Of a stretch of DNA of 21,451 nt, positions 1 to 7,767 are shown piece by piece (the stretch's first letter is position 1; the number at the start of each line of letters is the position of its first letter). A program made the translations under genes and the position numbers. This stretch comes from Spirochaetaceae bacterium (GTDB taxonomy: Bacteria > Spirochaetota > Spirochaetia > SZUA-6 > Fen-1364). The notes under the pieces were generated by a model that was given only the letters and a program-made list of their open reading frames with translations, had not been told where the DNA came from and ran no database searches. The stretch spans positions 1 through 21,451 of the forward strand of contig PLNO01000269.1 in assembly GCA_003141795.1 (NCBI GenBank). Direction: 5' to 3'.

Positions 1-43
1 GTCAAGTCGGTGGGCGGCTTTCGCGCCGAGTCGGCCCCTCGCG

Positions 44-72
44 TTGTCTTTCCGCCTCGATCCGGATAGAGT
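44..72 (+). promoter_or_regulatory. Predicted sigma-70 promoter of the uup-like gene
   Basis: TTGTCT at 44-49 and TAGAGT at 67-72 are separated by 17 bp. The -10 ends 8 nt before the ATG at 81, so transcription would start within a few bases of the start codon. No Shine-Dalgarno lies between. Bases 1-43 hold nothing I recognise. Confidence 0.5.
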
Positions 73-80
73 TGCACCCC

Positions 81-1829
81 ATGAACATCCTCTACCTCGA
101 CGACGTTGCCACGACGCTCGTCGATGCCCCCCTTTTCGAGCACGTCACCCTCGGCATTGACGCTGGGGAGAGGATCGGCTTCATCGGCAAGAACGGAGCC
201 GGCAAGTCGACCTTCCTTAAAGTCCTCACCGGAGAGCTCGTCCCCGATACGGGAAGCGTATCCCGCAACAAGGAGCTCACCATCAGCACCCTGGCGCAGC
301 GGCCGAGCTTCCCCGCGGGCGCCACCCTCGAGCAGGTCTGCCCCGATCCTTCCATCGCCGCGGCCTTCCTCTCCTACTGCCGGGAGCTCGGCCTCGACGA
401 CCCCTCCGCGCGCCTCGATTCGTTCTCCGGCGGCATGCTCCGCAAGGCATCGATCGCCCAGTGCCTCGCCCGTGATGCGGGGCTCCTCCTCCTCGACGAG
501 CCGACCAACCACCTGGACCTCGACACCATCGAATGGCTGGAGGCGCGGCTGCGCTCCGGTAGCTCCGGCTACATCCTCGTCACCCATGATCGCTACTTCC
601 TCGACGAGGTCTGCACATCGATCATGGAGATCGACGGCAGGAGAATCCACAAATATCCGGGCAACTACTCGGAATACCTGGACCGCAGGGCGGAGCGGGA
701 GGAGATCAAGGACAGGGCGGAGCAGCGAAGGGTCTCCATCCTCCGGGGAGAGCTGGAATGGCTGAAGCGCGGTCCCCGCGCGCGTGCCGGAAAGGATAAA
801 AGCCGCAAGGACAGGATCCATACCCTCCTTGACGCGCGGATGCAGTCGGTGGCGGGAATGCAGGAGTTTTCCTCCACGCATCGACGGCTGGGAAAGAAGG
901 TGCTCGAGCTGCAGGGGGTTGCCCGGGGTTTCGATGGACGCCCGGTGATCAGTCCCTTCACGTACAGCTTCCGCAGGGGGGAGAGAATCGGCGTCATCGG
1001 TCCCAACGGCTCTGGGAAGACGACGTTCCTCCGTCTGGTCGCGGGGGAGCTCGCCCCGGACGCCGGCAGCGCCGTGAAAGGGGAGACCACGGTCTTCGCC
1101 CATTTCGCCCAGACAAGCGCTGCGGCCCGGCCGGGCGTTACTGTCATTGACTACATGAAAGAGCTTGCAGAAAGGGTCCCCCAGGAGAAGGACGGTTCTC
1201 TCAGCGCAGAGCAGTTCCTGGAGAGGTTTCTCTTCCCCCGCAGCATGCACGGCATCACGCTGGATCGGCTGTCCGGCGGAGAGCTGCGCAGGCTCACCCT
1301 CGTGCGCCTGCTGGCTACCGCGCCGAACTTCCTCCTCCTGGACGAGCCCACGAACGACCTCGATCTCGACACGATCCGCCAGTTGGAGGATTACCTCGGG
1401 GACTTCACAGGATGCATCCTCCTCGTCTCCCACGACAGGGCGCTGCTGGACAGGCTCACCGACTACCTCTTCGTGTTCGACGGCGAAGGGGGGATCCGCG
1501 GCTTCACCGGCACCTACGAGGATTATCGCGATGCCGCCGCGGAGGAGAAGGCCGCCCAGACCAGCCGGGCGGCACCGCGCGAACAGCGCAAGCCCGCGCA
1601 CTCGGAGAAGGCGGGCCTGACGTTCAAAGAGCGCAAGGAGCTCGAGCAGCTCCTGAAGCAGATCGAGGAGCTGGAGAACGAGCAGAAGTCACTGGAGGCC
1701 TCGTTCCAGCAGGCCTCACTCGATCCCTCTGTTCTGGAGGGGAACAATCGCCGCTACAGGGAGGTCCTTTCATCGCTCGAAGCGCGCATGAGGCGATGGG
1801 AAGAGCTCGCCGGAAAGGCCGAGGCCTGA
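81..1829 (+). CDS. uup: ABC-F family ATPase, Uup-like
   Basis: A soluble protein of 582 aa with two fused ABC ATPase domains and no membrane segments, the ABC-F layout. Domain 1 has Walker A GKNGAGKST (about residues 36-44), signature FSGGM (115-119) and Walker B LLLLDEPTNHLD. Domain 2 has Walker A GPNGSGKTT (307-315), signature LSGGE (about 397-401) and LLLDEPTNDLD. A charged linker with arginine and lysine lies between them. The last 75 or so residues form a Lys/Glu-rich coiled coil typed by KERKELEQLLKQIEELE, which is diagnostic of Uup rather than EttA. ABC-F proteins act on ribosomes; Uup is also tied to branched DNA intermediates and transposon excision, which fits its neighbour recQ. 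I chose ATG 81 over the in-frame TTG at 72 because the TTG overlaps the predicted -10 and homologues begin at this point. It is the first gene of a likely uup-recQ operon. Confidence 0.9.
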   Translation: MNILYLDDVATTLVDAPLFEHVTLGIDAGERIGFIGKNGAGKSTFLKVLTGELVPDTGSVSRNKELTISTLAQRPSFPAGATLEQVCPDPSIAAAFLSYCRELGLDDPSARLDSFSGGMLRKASIAQCLARDAGLLLLDEPTNHLDLDTIEWLEARLRSGSSGYILVTHDRYFLDEVCTSIMEIDGRRIHKYPGNYSEYLDRRAEREEIKDRAEQRRVSILRGELEWLKRGPRARAGKDKSRKDRIHTLLDARMQSVAGMQEFSSTHRRLGKKVLELQGVARGFDGRPVISPFTYSFRRGERIGVIGPNGSGKTTFLRLVAGELAPDAGSAVKGETTVFAHFAQTSAAARPGVTVIDYMKELAERVPQEKDGSLSAEQFLERFLFPRSMHGITLDRLSGGELRRLTLVRLLATAPNFLLLDEPTNDLDLDTIRQLEDYLGDFTGCILLVSHDRALLDRLTDYLFVFDGEGGIRGFTGTYEDYRDAAAEEKAAQTSRAAPREQRKPAHSEKAGLTFKERKELEQLLKQIEELENEQKSLEASFQQASLDPSVLEGNNRRYREVLSSLEARMRRWEELAGKAEA

Positions 1830-1832
1830 GCG

Positions 1833-3689
1833 GTGCCGCGGAAAGCACCCCCCGATGCCGCCGGGCTCCGCAGTGAGCTGAAGCGTCACTTCGGTTTCAC
1901 CTCGTTCCGGCCCCACCAGGAGGAGATACTCCAGGCCGTCCTCTCCGGGAGGGACGTCTTCGTCTCCCTTCCGACGGGAGGCGGGAAGTCGCTCTGTTAC
2001 CAGCTTCCCGCGATCCTCCAGGAGGGCTTCACGCTCGTGGTGAGCCCGCTCATCGCGCTGATGAAAGACCAGGTGGACGGCGCCCGCGAGGACGGCATTC
2101 CCGCCTCCTACCTCAACAGCACCCTCGACGCCGAGGAGGCGCGTGCCACGTGGCGGGACCTCGCCGCAGGCCGCATCCGTCTCCTCTACGCCTCTCCCGA
2201 ACGGCTCGCGGTGCCCGGTTTCCGCGAGTCGCTGGGCCGTTTCGGCCTTTCCCTCATTGCAGTCGACGAGGCTCACTGTATCTCCGAATGGGGGCACGAG
2301 TTCCGTCCTGACTACGGGACCCTCGGCCTCCTCCGCGCGGAGCTGCCGCAGGTGCCGATCGCCGCATTCACGGCAACCGCCACCGAGCAGGTGCAGTCGG
2401 ATATCGTGCGCCTCCTGTCCCTGCGCTCGCCTTTCATCGTGCGGGCGAGCTTCGACAGACCCGAGATCTTCTATAGAGTGCGTGGCCGTGAAGGCGACGG
2501 CGACGCGCAGATCCTCGACTTCATCCGCAAACACTTAGGCCAGCCCGGTATCGTCTACCGCGGGACGCGCAAGGCGGTGGAGCGCACGGCCGCCTACCTT
2601 GCCGAGCGCGGCATCGACGCCGTCGCCTACCACGCCGGGCTGGACGACGAGGTACGGCGGACGCGCCAGGAGGCCTTCGTCCGTGACGAGGCTGCCGTCG
2701 TGGTGGCCACGATCGCCTTCGGCATGGGCATCGACAAGTCGAACGTGCGCTGGGTCGTCCACGGCGACCTCCCCCGCAGCCTCGAGGGGTACTACCAGGA
2801 GACGGGCAGGGCGGCGCGCGACGGCGATGACGCGGACACGCTGCTCCTCTACGGTCCTTCGGACATGGCATCCGTGCGGTGGCACATCAACAACATGGAG
2901 AGCCCGGAGGAAAAGGAGCGGGCCTCGGTGCGGCTCCACGACATCCTTCGTTTCGCCGAATCGGCGATCTGCCGTCGCACGCAGCTTCTCGCCCATTTCG
3001 GGGAAAGCCACCCCGGTCACTGCGGAAAATGCGACGTGTGCGCGGGGGAGGTCGCCCTGGAGGACCTCACCGAGGCAGCCCGCAAGGTGCTCTCCGCGGC
3101 GGTGCGCACGGGCGAGCGGTTCGGTGCCCATCACCTCGTGGACATCCTCACCGGCACTGCCACGGACAAGGTACTGGAGCGGGGCCACGACAACCTCCCC
3201 ACGTTCGGGATCGGCCGCGACCACGACCGCGACTGGTGGCTCGCCGTGGTACGGGAGCTCGCCGCCGCGGGATGTCTCGTACGCGGAGAAGGACGGACAG
3301 CGGGGTTCAGCCTGTCGGGAAAGGGGAGGATGGTCCTTGCCGGCCGGGAGACGTTCCTCGGTGCGCGCACCGTGGAAAGCCCGGGCCGATCAGGGGCCAC
3401 CCCGCGCTCCGACGCTGCAGCCGAGCCGGAGCCCCTCGATGAAGGCGCTCAATCGGAGCTCTTCCAGTGCCTCAGGCAGGTGCGCAAGGGGATCGCGCAG
3501 GCGAAGAAGCTCCCGCCCTACGTCGTGTTCAGCGACAAGACGCTGCGGGCAATGGCGCGCGCCCGGCCCCAGGATCTGACTGCGCTCCTCCGCTGCCCGG
3601 GGGTCGGAGACGCGAAGCTTGCCGCCTACGGTACGGTGTTCGTCGAGGCCATCAGAAAGTTCTCGGAGACAAAAGAATGCGCGCAGTAG
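1833..3689 (+). CDS. recQ: ATP-dependent DNA helicase RecQ
   Basis: A superfamily 2 3'-5' DNA helicase of 618 aa, the usual RecQ length, acting in recombination repair and stalled-fork processing. Visible in order: Walker A PTGGGKS (47-53), DEAH box within AVDEAHCISEWGHEFRPDY (about 143-161), motif III FTATAT (179-184), motif VI YYQETGRAARDG (320-331), the zinc-binding cysteines C380, C397, C400 and C403, a winged-helix RQC region (about 410-510) and a C-terminal HRDC domain (about 530-612) ending in GVGDAKLAAYG. The start is GTG, 3 bp after the uup stop, with only a weak GAGG upstream, so translation is probably coupled to uup. It converges on the next gene with only 6 bp between stops. All catalytic motifs are intact. 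Confidence 0.97.
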   Translation: MPRKAPPDAAGLRSELKRHFGFTSFRPHQEEILQAVLSGRDVFVSLPTGGGKSLCYQLPAILQEGFTLVVSPLIALMKDQVDGAREDGIPASYLNSTLDAEEARATWRDLAAGRIRLLYASPERLAVPGFRESLGRFGLSLIAVDEAHCISEWGHEFRPDYGTLGLLRAELPQVPIAAFTATATEQVQSDIVRLLSLRSPFIVRASFDRPEIFYRVRGREGDGDAQILDFIRKHLGQPGIVYRGTRKAVERTAAYLAERGIDAVAYHAGLDDEVRRTRQEAFVRDEAAVVVATIAFGMGIDKSNVRWVVHGDLPRSLEGYYQETGRAARDGDDADTLLLYGPSDMASVRWHINNMESPEEKERASVRLHDILRFAESAICRRTQLLAHFGESHPGHCGKCDVCAGEVALEDLTEAARKVLSAAVRTGERFGAHHLVDILTGTATDKVLERGHDNLPTFGIGRDHDRDWWLAVVRELAAAGCLVRGEGRTAGFSLSGKGRMVLAGRETFLGARTVESPGRSGATPRSDAAAEPEPLDEGAQSELFQCLRQVRKGIAQAKKLPPYVVFSDKTLRAMARARPQDLTALLRCPGVGDAKLAAYGTVFVEAIRKFSETKECAQ

Positions 3690-3695
3690 CGCGCC

Positions 3696-6278
3696 CTACG
3701 CGAGCCCCATGCTCGTGAAGAGGTCGCGGTACTGAAGGTCCTCGACGAGGATATGGGTGAGCAGCCAGTCCTTCAGGAAGTCGACCGCCGTGCCCGGCCG
3801 CGGCCGTGAGCGTCGCTCCGTTGCCGTGACGATCCTCTCCAGCTTCGACAGCAGCACCGTGTGTTCCCGCTTCTGGACGGGGAGCCGTGCGTAGCTGTAC
3901 TTCTCCATGAGCGCTTCCTCGTTCTGGAAATGGCTCCGGGTGAACTCGAGGAGCTTCTGTTTCACCCCGTCATTCCCGGAAATCCTTCCCGAATCCTCCA
4001 TCGCCTCGGCAAGCTCGTCCATGATGGCGAAGAGTGTCTTGTGCTCGGCGTCGATGCTGCCGACCCCCACGCTGAAGAAGGGGAACCACTCGAAGCGATA
4101 TCCGGTCCGGAAGCTGCGAAGCCTCCGGTGGAACGTCTCCAGGAGCTCCCATTGCACTATCGGGATGTCGGCGAGCGTCTCCGCGGGCACGACATGGTAG
4201 ACGCAGTCGGTGACGGCGCGTGCCTCGCAGAACGCCGTTGCCGCGCTCACGATCCTCTCCTCGCCCCAGTACCCTCCCGAGGTCACCGATTCCACGAGTC
4301 GGGGCCCGACCACCAGATCCACCTGCCCGTCGGCCAGGAGGAGGAGCTCGGGCGTTTGTGAGGGCGCGATTCGCCGGCCCTGATCGAACCGCCGCTCCTG
4401 CATCGTCGCCGCGACGGCGTTGAGCATGTACTGGGAATGCACGCCGGAAAAGAGCGGGCAGCGCGCGAGGAAGTCCTGGAGTGTGCGCGTCCGTTCCATG
4501 TGCTGCTGGGCGGACTCCCGGGACATCAAGCGGCGGAGCAGCCCGCGGGGCACGGACAGAAGGCTGACATTCCCTACGGCCGTGCATGTCTCCGCCGCGC
4601 CCTTTTCGGGATCCGCCGCGGTGAAGCTTCCCGCAGTGAGGCGGCGGACGTTTCCGTCCACGGAATCGGTTGCTTCCGCGATGCCCGAGAGGATGAGCTG
4701 CACGTCATCATCGCCTGAAGAGTGCATCACGGCCCCGGACGGCACGTCGACGATCGGGCAGCGGGCAAGCTCATCGATCCGCGATTCCAGGATGCCGGGA
4801 AACCACGCGGCAAGTGACTTGCGGGCGACCTGCCGGAGATGGGCCTCCGCCCCGCCGGGAATCAGGAGGTCGACCTCGGCGAAACCGGCGATGGACGCGC
4901 GTCCGACCATAGCGGGGGGGATCGCCGTGATCCCATGGCTCAGCAGCAACCGCGGGGACGTGTCGGAGGCGAAGTCGAGCGGATTCCCGTGGATGATTCC
5001 GCCCCCGGCATCGACCTTCTTCACGTCAGCCGGCTCGCGCATGATCTGGAGGAGGGAATCGAGGCTGCGACGGGAAAGCGCGGGACCGTCTTTTCCTGCA
5101 TCCGCCATCTGCTGGAGGACGCTGAAGGGGGAAATGTCGGCAAGATGCGCATAGGTGCGTCGTGCCTGGCCTTCCCCCGAGCGGAAGAGAAACAGGGTGT
5201 TTTCCACGGGATGAGGCGAATAGACCGGCTTCACCTCCATGGCGCCCACCCGGTTCCATTCCCCCGGCAGGAGGTCGTGAACGTCGAAATAGCGGGAGAA
5301 CTTCTCCTCGTCGATGTGCATGAGTGCGGAGAGCTTCTTCTGCACCGTGGCCCGCACCATGGGAACCGCGTAGTAGCCGAGCCTGCGCTCGGATCTGACG
5401 AGCGACGTGAGCCCGGCGAAATGATCGTCGTGGGCGTGCGTATGAAAGATGCCCGCGACGTCCGGAATGCTGAGCCCCAGCGCATCCAGGGAATGCGTGA
5501 CGAAGGGGCCCGCGTCGACGACGTACAGCTCCCCTCCGCCGCACACGACGCTCCCGATGCAGGGCCGATCGAAGTCCCAGCCGTCGCCTTCCCCCGTGTG
5601 GATGACGGAGAACCCCTCCCGACTGATGCCGCGGATCGGCAGCGTGTAGGTCGGCTGGAACTCCTCGCTCGGGCCGAGGTTCAGATCGACCTCCAGCGAC
5701 GCGCCTCCCGCGAGAAACTCGTAGCGGTTGAATCCCTTGCGGTGAATGACGACCCCGGGGACGATCTCGATGGCCTGCGTGTCGACCGCGTGCGTCGTCA
5801 CGAGCTCCGCTGTCGCCTGGATCCTCCCGAACGCAAAGCGCTTCTTCACCTCCATCATCTCGGCCGCCGTGTCCGGCGGCACGCCGCAGGAGGCGATCTC
5901 TTCCGCGGACAGGAGGCCGTAGTTCCCCCGCAGGACGTACTCGGACTGTGCCCTCACCTGATCGCCCAGGCCGATGAGCAGAGGCTTGCGTCCCGTGTTG
6001 CCCGGATGTCCCGGGATGATCATCCCCTGGCGGTAGAACATCTGGAGGAGCGGGAACTCGGCGAGGTTCGCGAAGCTCCCCTTCTGGATCGGCGTGTCGG
6101 AGAGCAGGATTGCGTTCGGACCGGTCTCATAGCTCACCCCCGCCTTCGACGTCGGGGCGATGAACCCGCGTTTGATCAGGTGCTTCACGCTGTCGGCCGG
6201 ACAGCCGCAGAGAACGCGCAGATCGGCTTCGGGGATCGACAGCCAGAAGATCCCGCTCGAGACTTTTTCACATGTCAT
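3696..6278 (-). CDS. Metallo-beta-lactamase / dual cNMP-binding-like / bacteriohemerythrin fusion protein
   Basis: An 860-aa multidomain protein. Residues 1-200 are an N-terminal region I do not recognise. Residues about 205-455 are a metallo-beta-lactamase fold with H281-A-H283-D-D285-H286 as the HxHxDH motif, then H356 (SPHP), D381 and H448, so the dinuclear metal site looks complete. Residues about 500-590 and 603-715 look like two cyclic-nucleotide-binding-type beta barrels; each begins with LARCPI or LARCPL, and neither shows a convincing phosphate-binding cassette. Residues about 730-860 are a bacteriohemerythrin four-helix bundle with ligands H746, H783, E787, H806, H842 and D847. The seventh ligand, normally His, is Gln802. 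No signal peptide or membrane segment is visible, so it is probably cytoplasmic. The likely job is an oxygen- or redox-responsive hydrolase or sensor, which is inference. An in-frame GTG at 6329 is rejected as start because a TATACT -10 box lies downstream of it. Confidence 0.85.
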   Translation of the reverse strand: MTCEKVSSGIFWLSIPEADLRVLCGCPADSVKHLIKRGFIAPTSKAGVSYETGPNAILLSDTPIQKGSFANLAEFPLLQMFYRQGMIIPGHPGNTGRKPLLIGLGDQVRAQSEYVLRGNYGLLSAEEIASCGVPPDTAAEMMEVKKRFAFGRIQATAELVTTHAVDTQAIEIVPGVVIHRKGFNRYEFLAGGASLEVDLNLGPSEEFQPTYTLPIRGISREGFSVIHTGEGDGWDFDRPCIGSVVCGGGELYVVDAGPFVTHSLDALGLSIPDVAGIFHTHAHDDHFAGLTSLVRSERRLGYYAVPMVRATVQKKLSALMHIDEEKFSRYFDVHDLLPGEWNRVGAMEVKPVYSPHPVENTLFLFRSGEGQARRTYAHLADISPFSVLQQMADAGKDGPALSRRSLDSLLQIMREPADVKKVDAGGGIIHGNPLDFASDTSPRLLLSHGITAIPPAMVGRASIAGFAEVDLLIPGGAEAHLRQVARKSLAAWFPGILESRIDELARCPIVDVPSGAVMHSSGDDDVQLILSGIAEATDSVDGNVRRLTAGSFTAADPEKGAAETCTAVGNVSLLSVPRGLLRRLMSRESAQQHMERTRTLQDFLARCPLFSGVHSQYMLNAVAATMQERRFDQGRRIAPSQTPELLLLADGQVDLVVGPRLVESVTSGGYWGEERIVSAATAFCEARAVTDCVYHVVPAETLADIPIVQWELLETFHRRLRSFRTGYRFEWFPFFSVGVGSIDAEHKTLFAIMDELAEAMEDSGRISGNDGVKQKLLEFTRSHFQNEEALMEKYSYARLPVQKREHTVLLSKLERIVTATERRSRPRPGTAVDFLKDWLLTHILVEDLQYRDLFTSMGLA

Positions 6279-6303
6279 GTTCCCTAACTTTCCCTGCACT
6301 GAG

Positions 6304-6331
6304 AGTATATGCCATCGCTCGGCTTCCACAA
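6304..6331 (-). promoter_or_regulatory. Predicted promoter of the hemerythrin fusion gene
   Basis: Read on the minus strand, TTGTGG (6326-6331) and TATACT (6304-6309) are 16 bp apart. Transcription would start near 6297, giving a leader of about 20 nt that contains AGGGA just before ATG 6278. The -35 is weak and the -10 is close to consensus. Confidence 0.45.
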
Positions 6332-6379
6332 AGCCTCGTCGGACGTCAGCAGCAATTCTAAGTTTGGCACCGTTATGAA

Positions 6380-6467
6380 GCAGTTCTCAATATGTCCCCT
6401 GAAAAATGGCCGGATTTGTAACAAAAGGGGACATTGAAAACCCCGGAAGGTCCATATTGTGAACTGC
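6380..6467 (-). repeat. 88-bp palindromic interspersed element, copy 2
   Basis: The element has 20-bp-class inverted ends: GCAGTTCTCAATATG at the left and CATATTGTGAACTGC at the right, with TGTCCCC next to the left end and GGTC next to the right. Its reverse complement aligns without gaps to the 88-bp element at 9816-9903. By hand count, 22 of the first 30 and 19 of the last 22 positions match, while the middle is diverged. It sits between the fusion gene promoter and the amidohydrolase stop codon. It encodes nothing obvious. The GGGGACA boxes recall REP or MITE-like palindromes. Confidence 0.75.
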
Positions 6468-6474
6468 AGGGACG

Positions 6475-7275
6475 TCAGCCCCGATGACGAGAGGTCAGCT
6501 CCCGCGCATTCTTCGAGAGGATCGCCTGCTCCAATTCCCGTTCGAGACCGAGCCCGCGGAGCAGGCCCACCGATGCGGACTGGTCGGACCACGGGGTGTC
6601 GCTTCCGAAGAGCAGCCTGTCGGCGGGGAAGGAGAGGATGAGCCGCCGCGCCTGCTCCGCGGGCATGAACTCCATCGTGTAAGCCGTGTCGATCCAGAGG
6701 CGCGCGCCGCGGAGGTGTTCGATGGCCTGATCCCAGTCCCTCCACGCACCGAGGTGGGTCGCGACGAAATCCAGCCGCGGAAACCGGGCGAGCACCCGCA
6801 GGATGCGCAGCGGATCCGCCCTGCGATCGAAGGGAAACGCGTGATCGAAGCCCGTGTGGGAGACGCAGAGCAACCCGCGTTCCTCCATGGCGCCGTATAC
6901 GGGATCCATCGCGGGGGAATCGAGGTCGAAGTCCTGGTAGTACGGATGGAGCTTGAGCCCGATGAAGCCTTCTTCCGCGGCAATGCGGACCCGGTCGGCT
7001 GCCTGGGGGTCGTCGGGATGCACGGAGAGGAGCGGGATGATCCTGCCGGAAGCGATGGTGCGCGACCACTTCATGATGGAGGCGAACTGCGCCGGCTTCG
7101 TCGCGATGGAGAGGATGAGGCTCGTCTCGATGCCCGCCGCATCCATCGACGCGAGGAGCGAGGAGAGCGTGCCGTCGAGGACGGAGCGCACGCCGGAGAG
7201 CCCCTGGATGCGCGTGATGGCGCGTCCGGCAAGGGCGTCGGGAAAGGCGTGGGCGTGGAAATCGACGACCGGCAT
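6475..7275 (-). CDS. Amidohydrolase family protein (amidohydrolase_2 type)
   Basis: A 266-aa TIM-barrel metal hydrolase of the amidohydrolase_2 group, which includes decarboxylases and lactone hydrolases. The sequence opens with VVDFHAHAFPD, giving the HxH metal pair on strand 1. It continues with GLKLHPYYQ, CVSHTGFDHAF, VATHLGAW and LLFGSDTPW, the last holding the barrel-end Asp that binds metal or acts in catalysis. The substrate cannot be read from sequence. The start is ATG 7275, because a promoter places the transcription start at or next to it; the open frame continues far upstream only as an antisense shadow of the transporter and ferritin-like genes. It is divergent from the GDT1-like gene and stands alone, and its 3' end lies 7 bp from an 88-bp repeat. 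Confidence 0.88.
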   Translation of the reverse strand: MPVVDFHAHAFPDALAGRAITRIQGLSGVRSVLDGTLSSLLASMDAAGIETSLILSIATKPAQFASIMKWSRTIASGRIIPLLSVHPDDPQAADRVRIAAEEGFIGLKLHPYYQDFDLDSPAMDPVYGAMEERGLLCVSHTGFDHAFPFDRRADPLRILRVLARFPRLDFVATHLGAWRDWDQAIEHLRGARLWIDTAYTMEFMPAEQARRLILSFPADRLLFGSDTPWSDQSASVGLLRGLGLERELEQAILSKNARELTSRHRG

Positions 7276-7281
7276 GACGGC

Positions 7282-7311
7282 ACGATACACGCCTGCCTGC
7301 CTTTTGGTCAA
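7282..7311 (-). promoter_or_regulatory. Predicted promoter of the amidohydrolase gene
   Basis: On the minus strand, TTGACC (7306-7311) and TATCGT (7282-7287) are 18 bp apart. Only 6 nt separate the -10 from ATG 7275, and no Shine-Dalgarno is present in the gap, so the mRNA is probably leaderless. Confidence 0.5.
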
Positions 7312-7340
7312 AGGGCCGCGGGGGCGGTTGTGCGGGCCCG

Positions 7341-7369
7341 TTGCCTTGCCGCGGCCGCGCTGGTATGAT
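7341..7369 (+). promoter_or_regulatory. Predicted promoter of the GDT1-like gene
   Basis: TTGCCT (7341-7346) and TATGAT (7364-7369) are separated by exactly 17 bp. The ATG at 7379 is 9 nt beyond the -10, with no Shine-Dalgarno between, predicting a leader of 0-3 nt. Confidence 0.6.
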
Positions 7370-7378
7370 CCGCGCAGA

Positions 7379-7663
7379 ATGGGATTCAGCCTGCAGGTTT
7401 TCGGGTCGGCCTTCCTTATGATCTTCCTCGCCGAGCTCGGCGACAAGACGCAGATCTCGACCTTCGCCTTCGCATCGGAGGCGAAGTCTCCGCTGTCCGT
7501 CTTCCTCGGCGCGTCGCTCGCCCTCGTGTCCACGAGCCTGATCGGTGTCGTGCTGGGCGGGGCGGTGGGGCGGTTCGTGCCGGAGAGGATCATGAAGTTC
7601 GTCGCTGCCGCGGTTTTCCTCGGCTTCGGGGCCTGGACGCTCGTCCAGGCGATACGGGGGTAG
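7379..7663 (+). CDS. Half-size GDT1/TMEM165 (UPF0016) family membrane transporter
   Basis: A 94-aa hydrophobic protein with three predicted membrane helices (about residues 6-30, 38-60 and 70-92). It has one copy of the family signature E19-L-G-D-K-T24. Full-length UPF0016 proteins carry two such halves and move Mn2+ or Ca2+ (Gdt1, TMEM165, cyanobacterial Mnx). A single-repeat version is expected to work as a dimer or with a second half-size partner, which is not in this window. The predicted promoter places the mRNA start at or next to the ATG. The stop TAG at 7661-7663 follows a run of five Gs and overlaps the coding frame of the downstream ferritin-like protein, suggesting coupled translation or a frameshift. 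Manganese is the most likely substrate, by family knowledge only. Confidence 0.88.
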   Translation: MGFSLQVFGSAFLMIFLAELGDKTQISTFAFASEAKSPLSVFLGASLALVSTSLIGVVLGGAVGRFVPERIMKFVAAAVFLGFGAWTLVQAIRG

Positions 7664-7767
7664 CCACGCCCGGCCCGGTTGCGCGCTGGATACTCGCCCG
7701 TGTCGTCTCGAGCGGGCTCTCGTTCGAGACGGAGGCCATCGACGCCTATCGCGACATCCGCGATCGG

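Noticed and set aside
3690..3695. A bidirectional terminator between recQ and the fusion gene
   Set aside because: The gap is six bases and no stable stem with T-runs is visible.
4839..6287. A long plus-strand open frame antisense to the hemerythrin fusion gene
   Set aside because: The real gene on the minus strand has clear domains; this frame has none and no ribosome site.
6279..6329. GTG 6329 as start of the hemerythrin fusion
   Set aside because: A TATACT box and its expected transcription start lie downstream of it; ATG 6278 has AGGGA just upstream.
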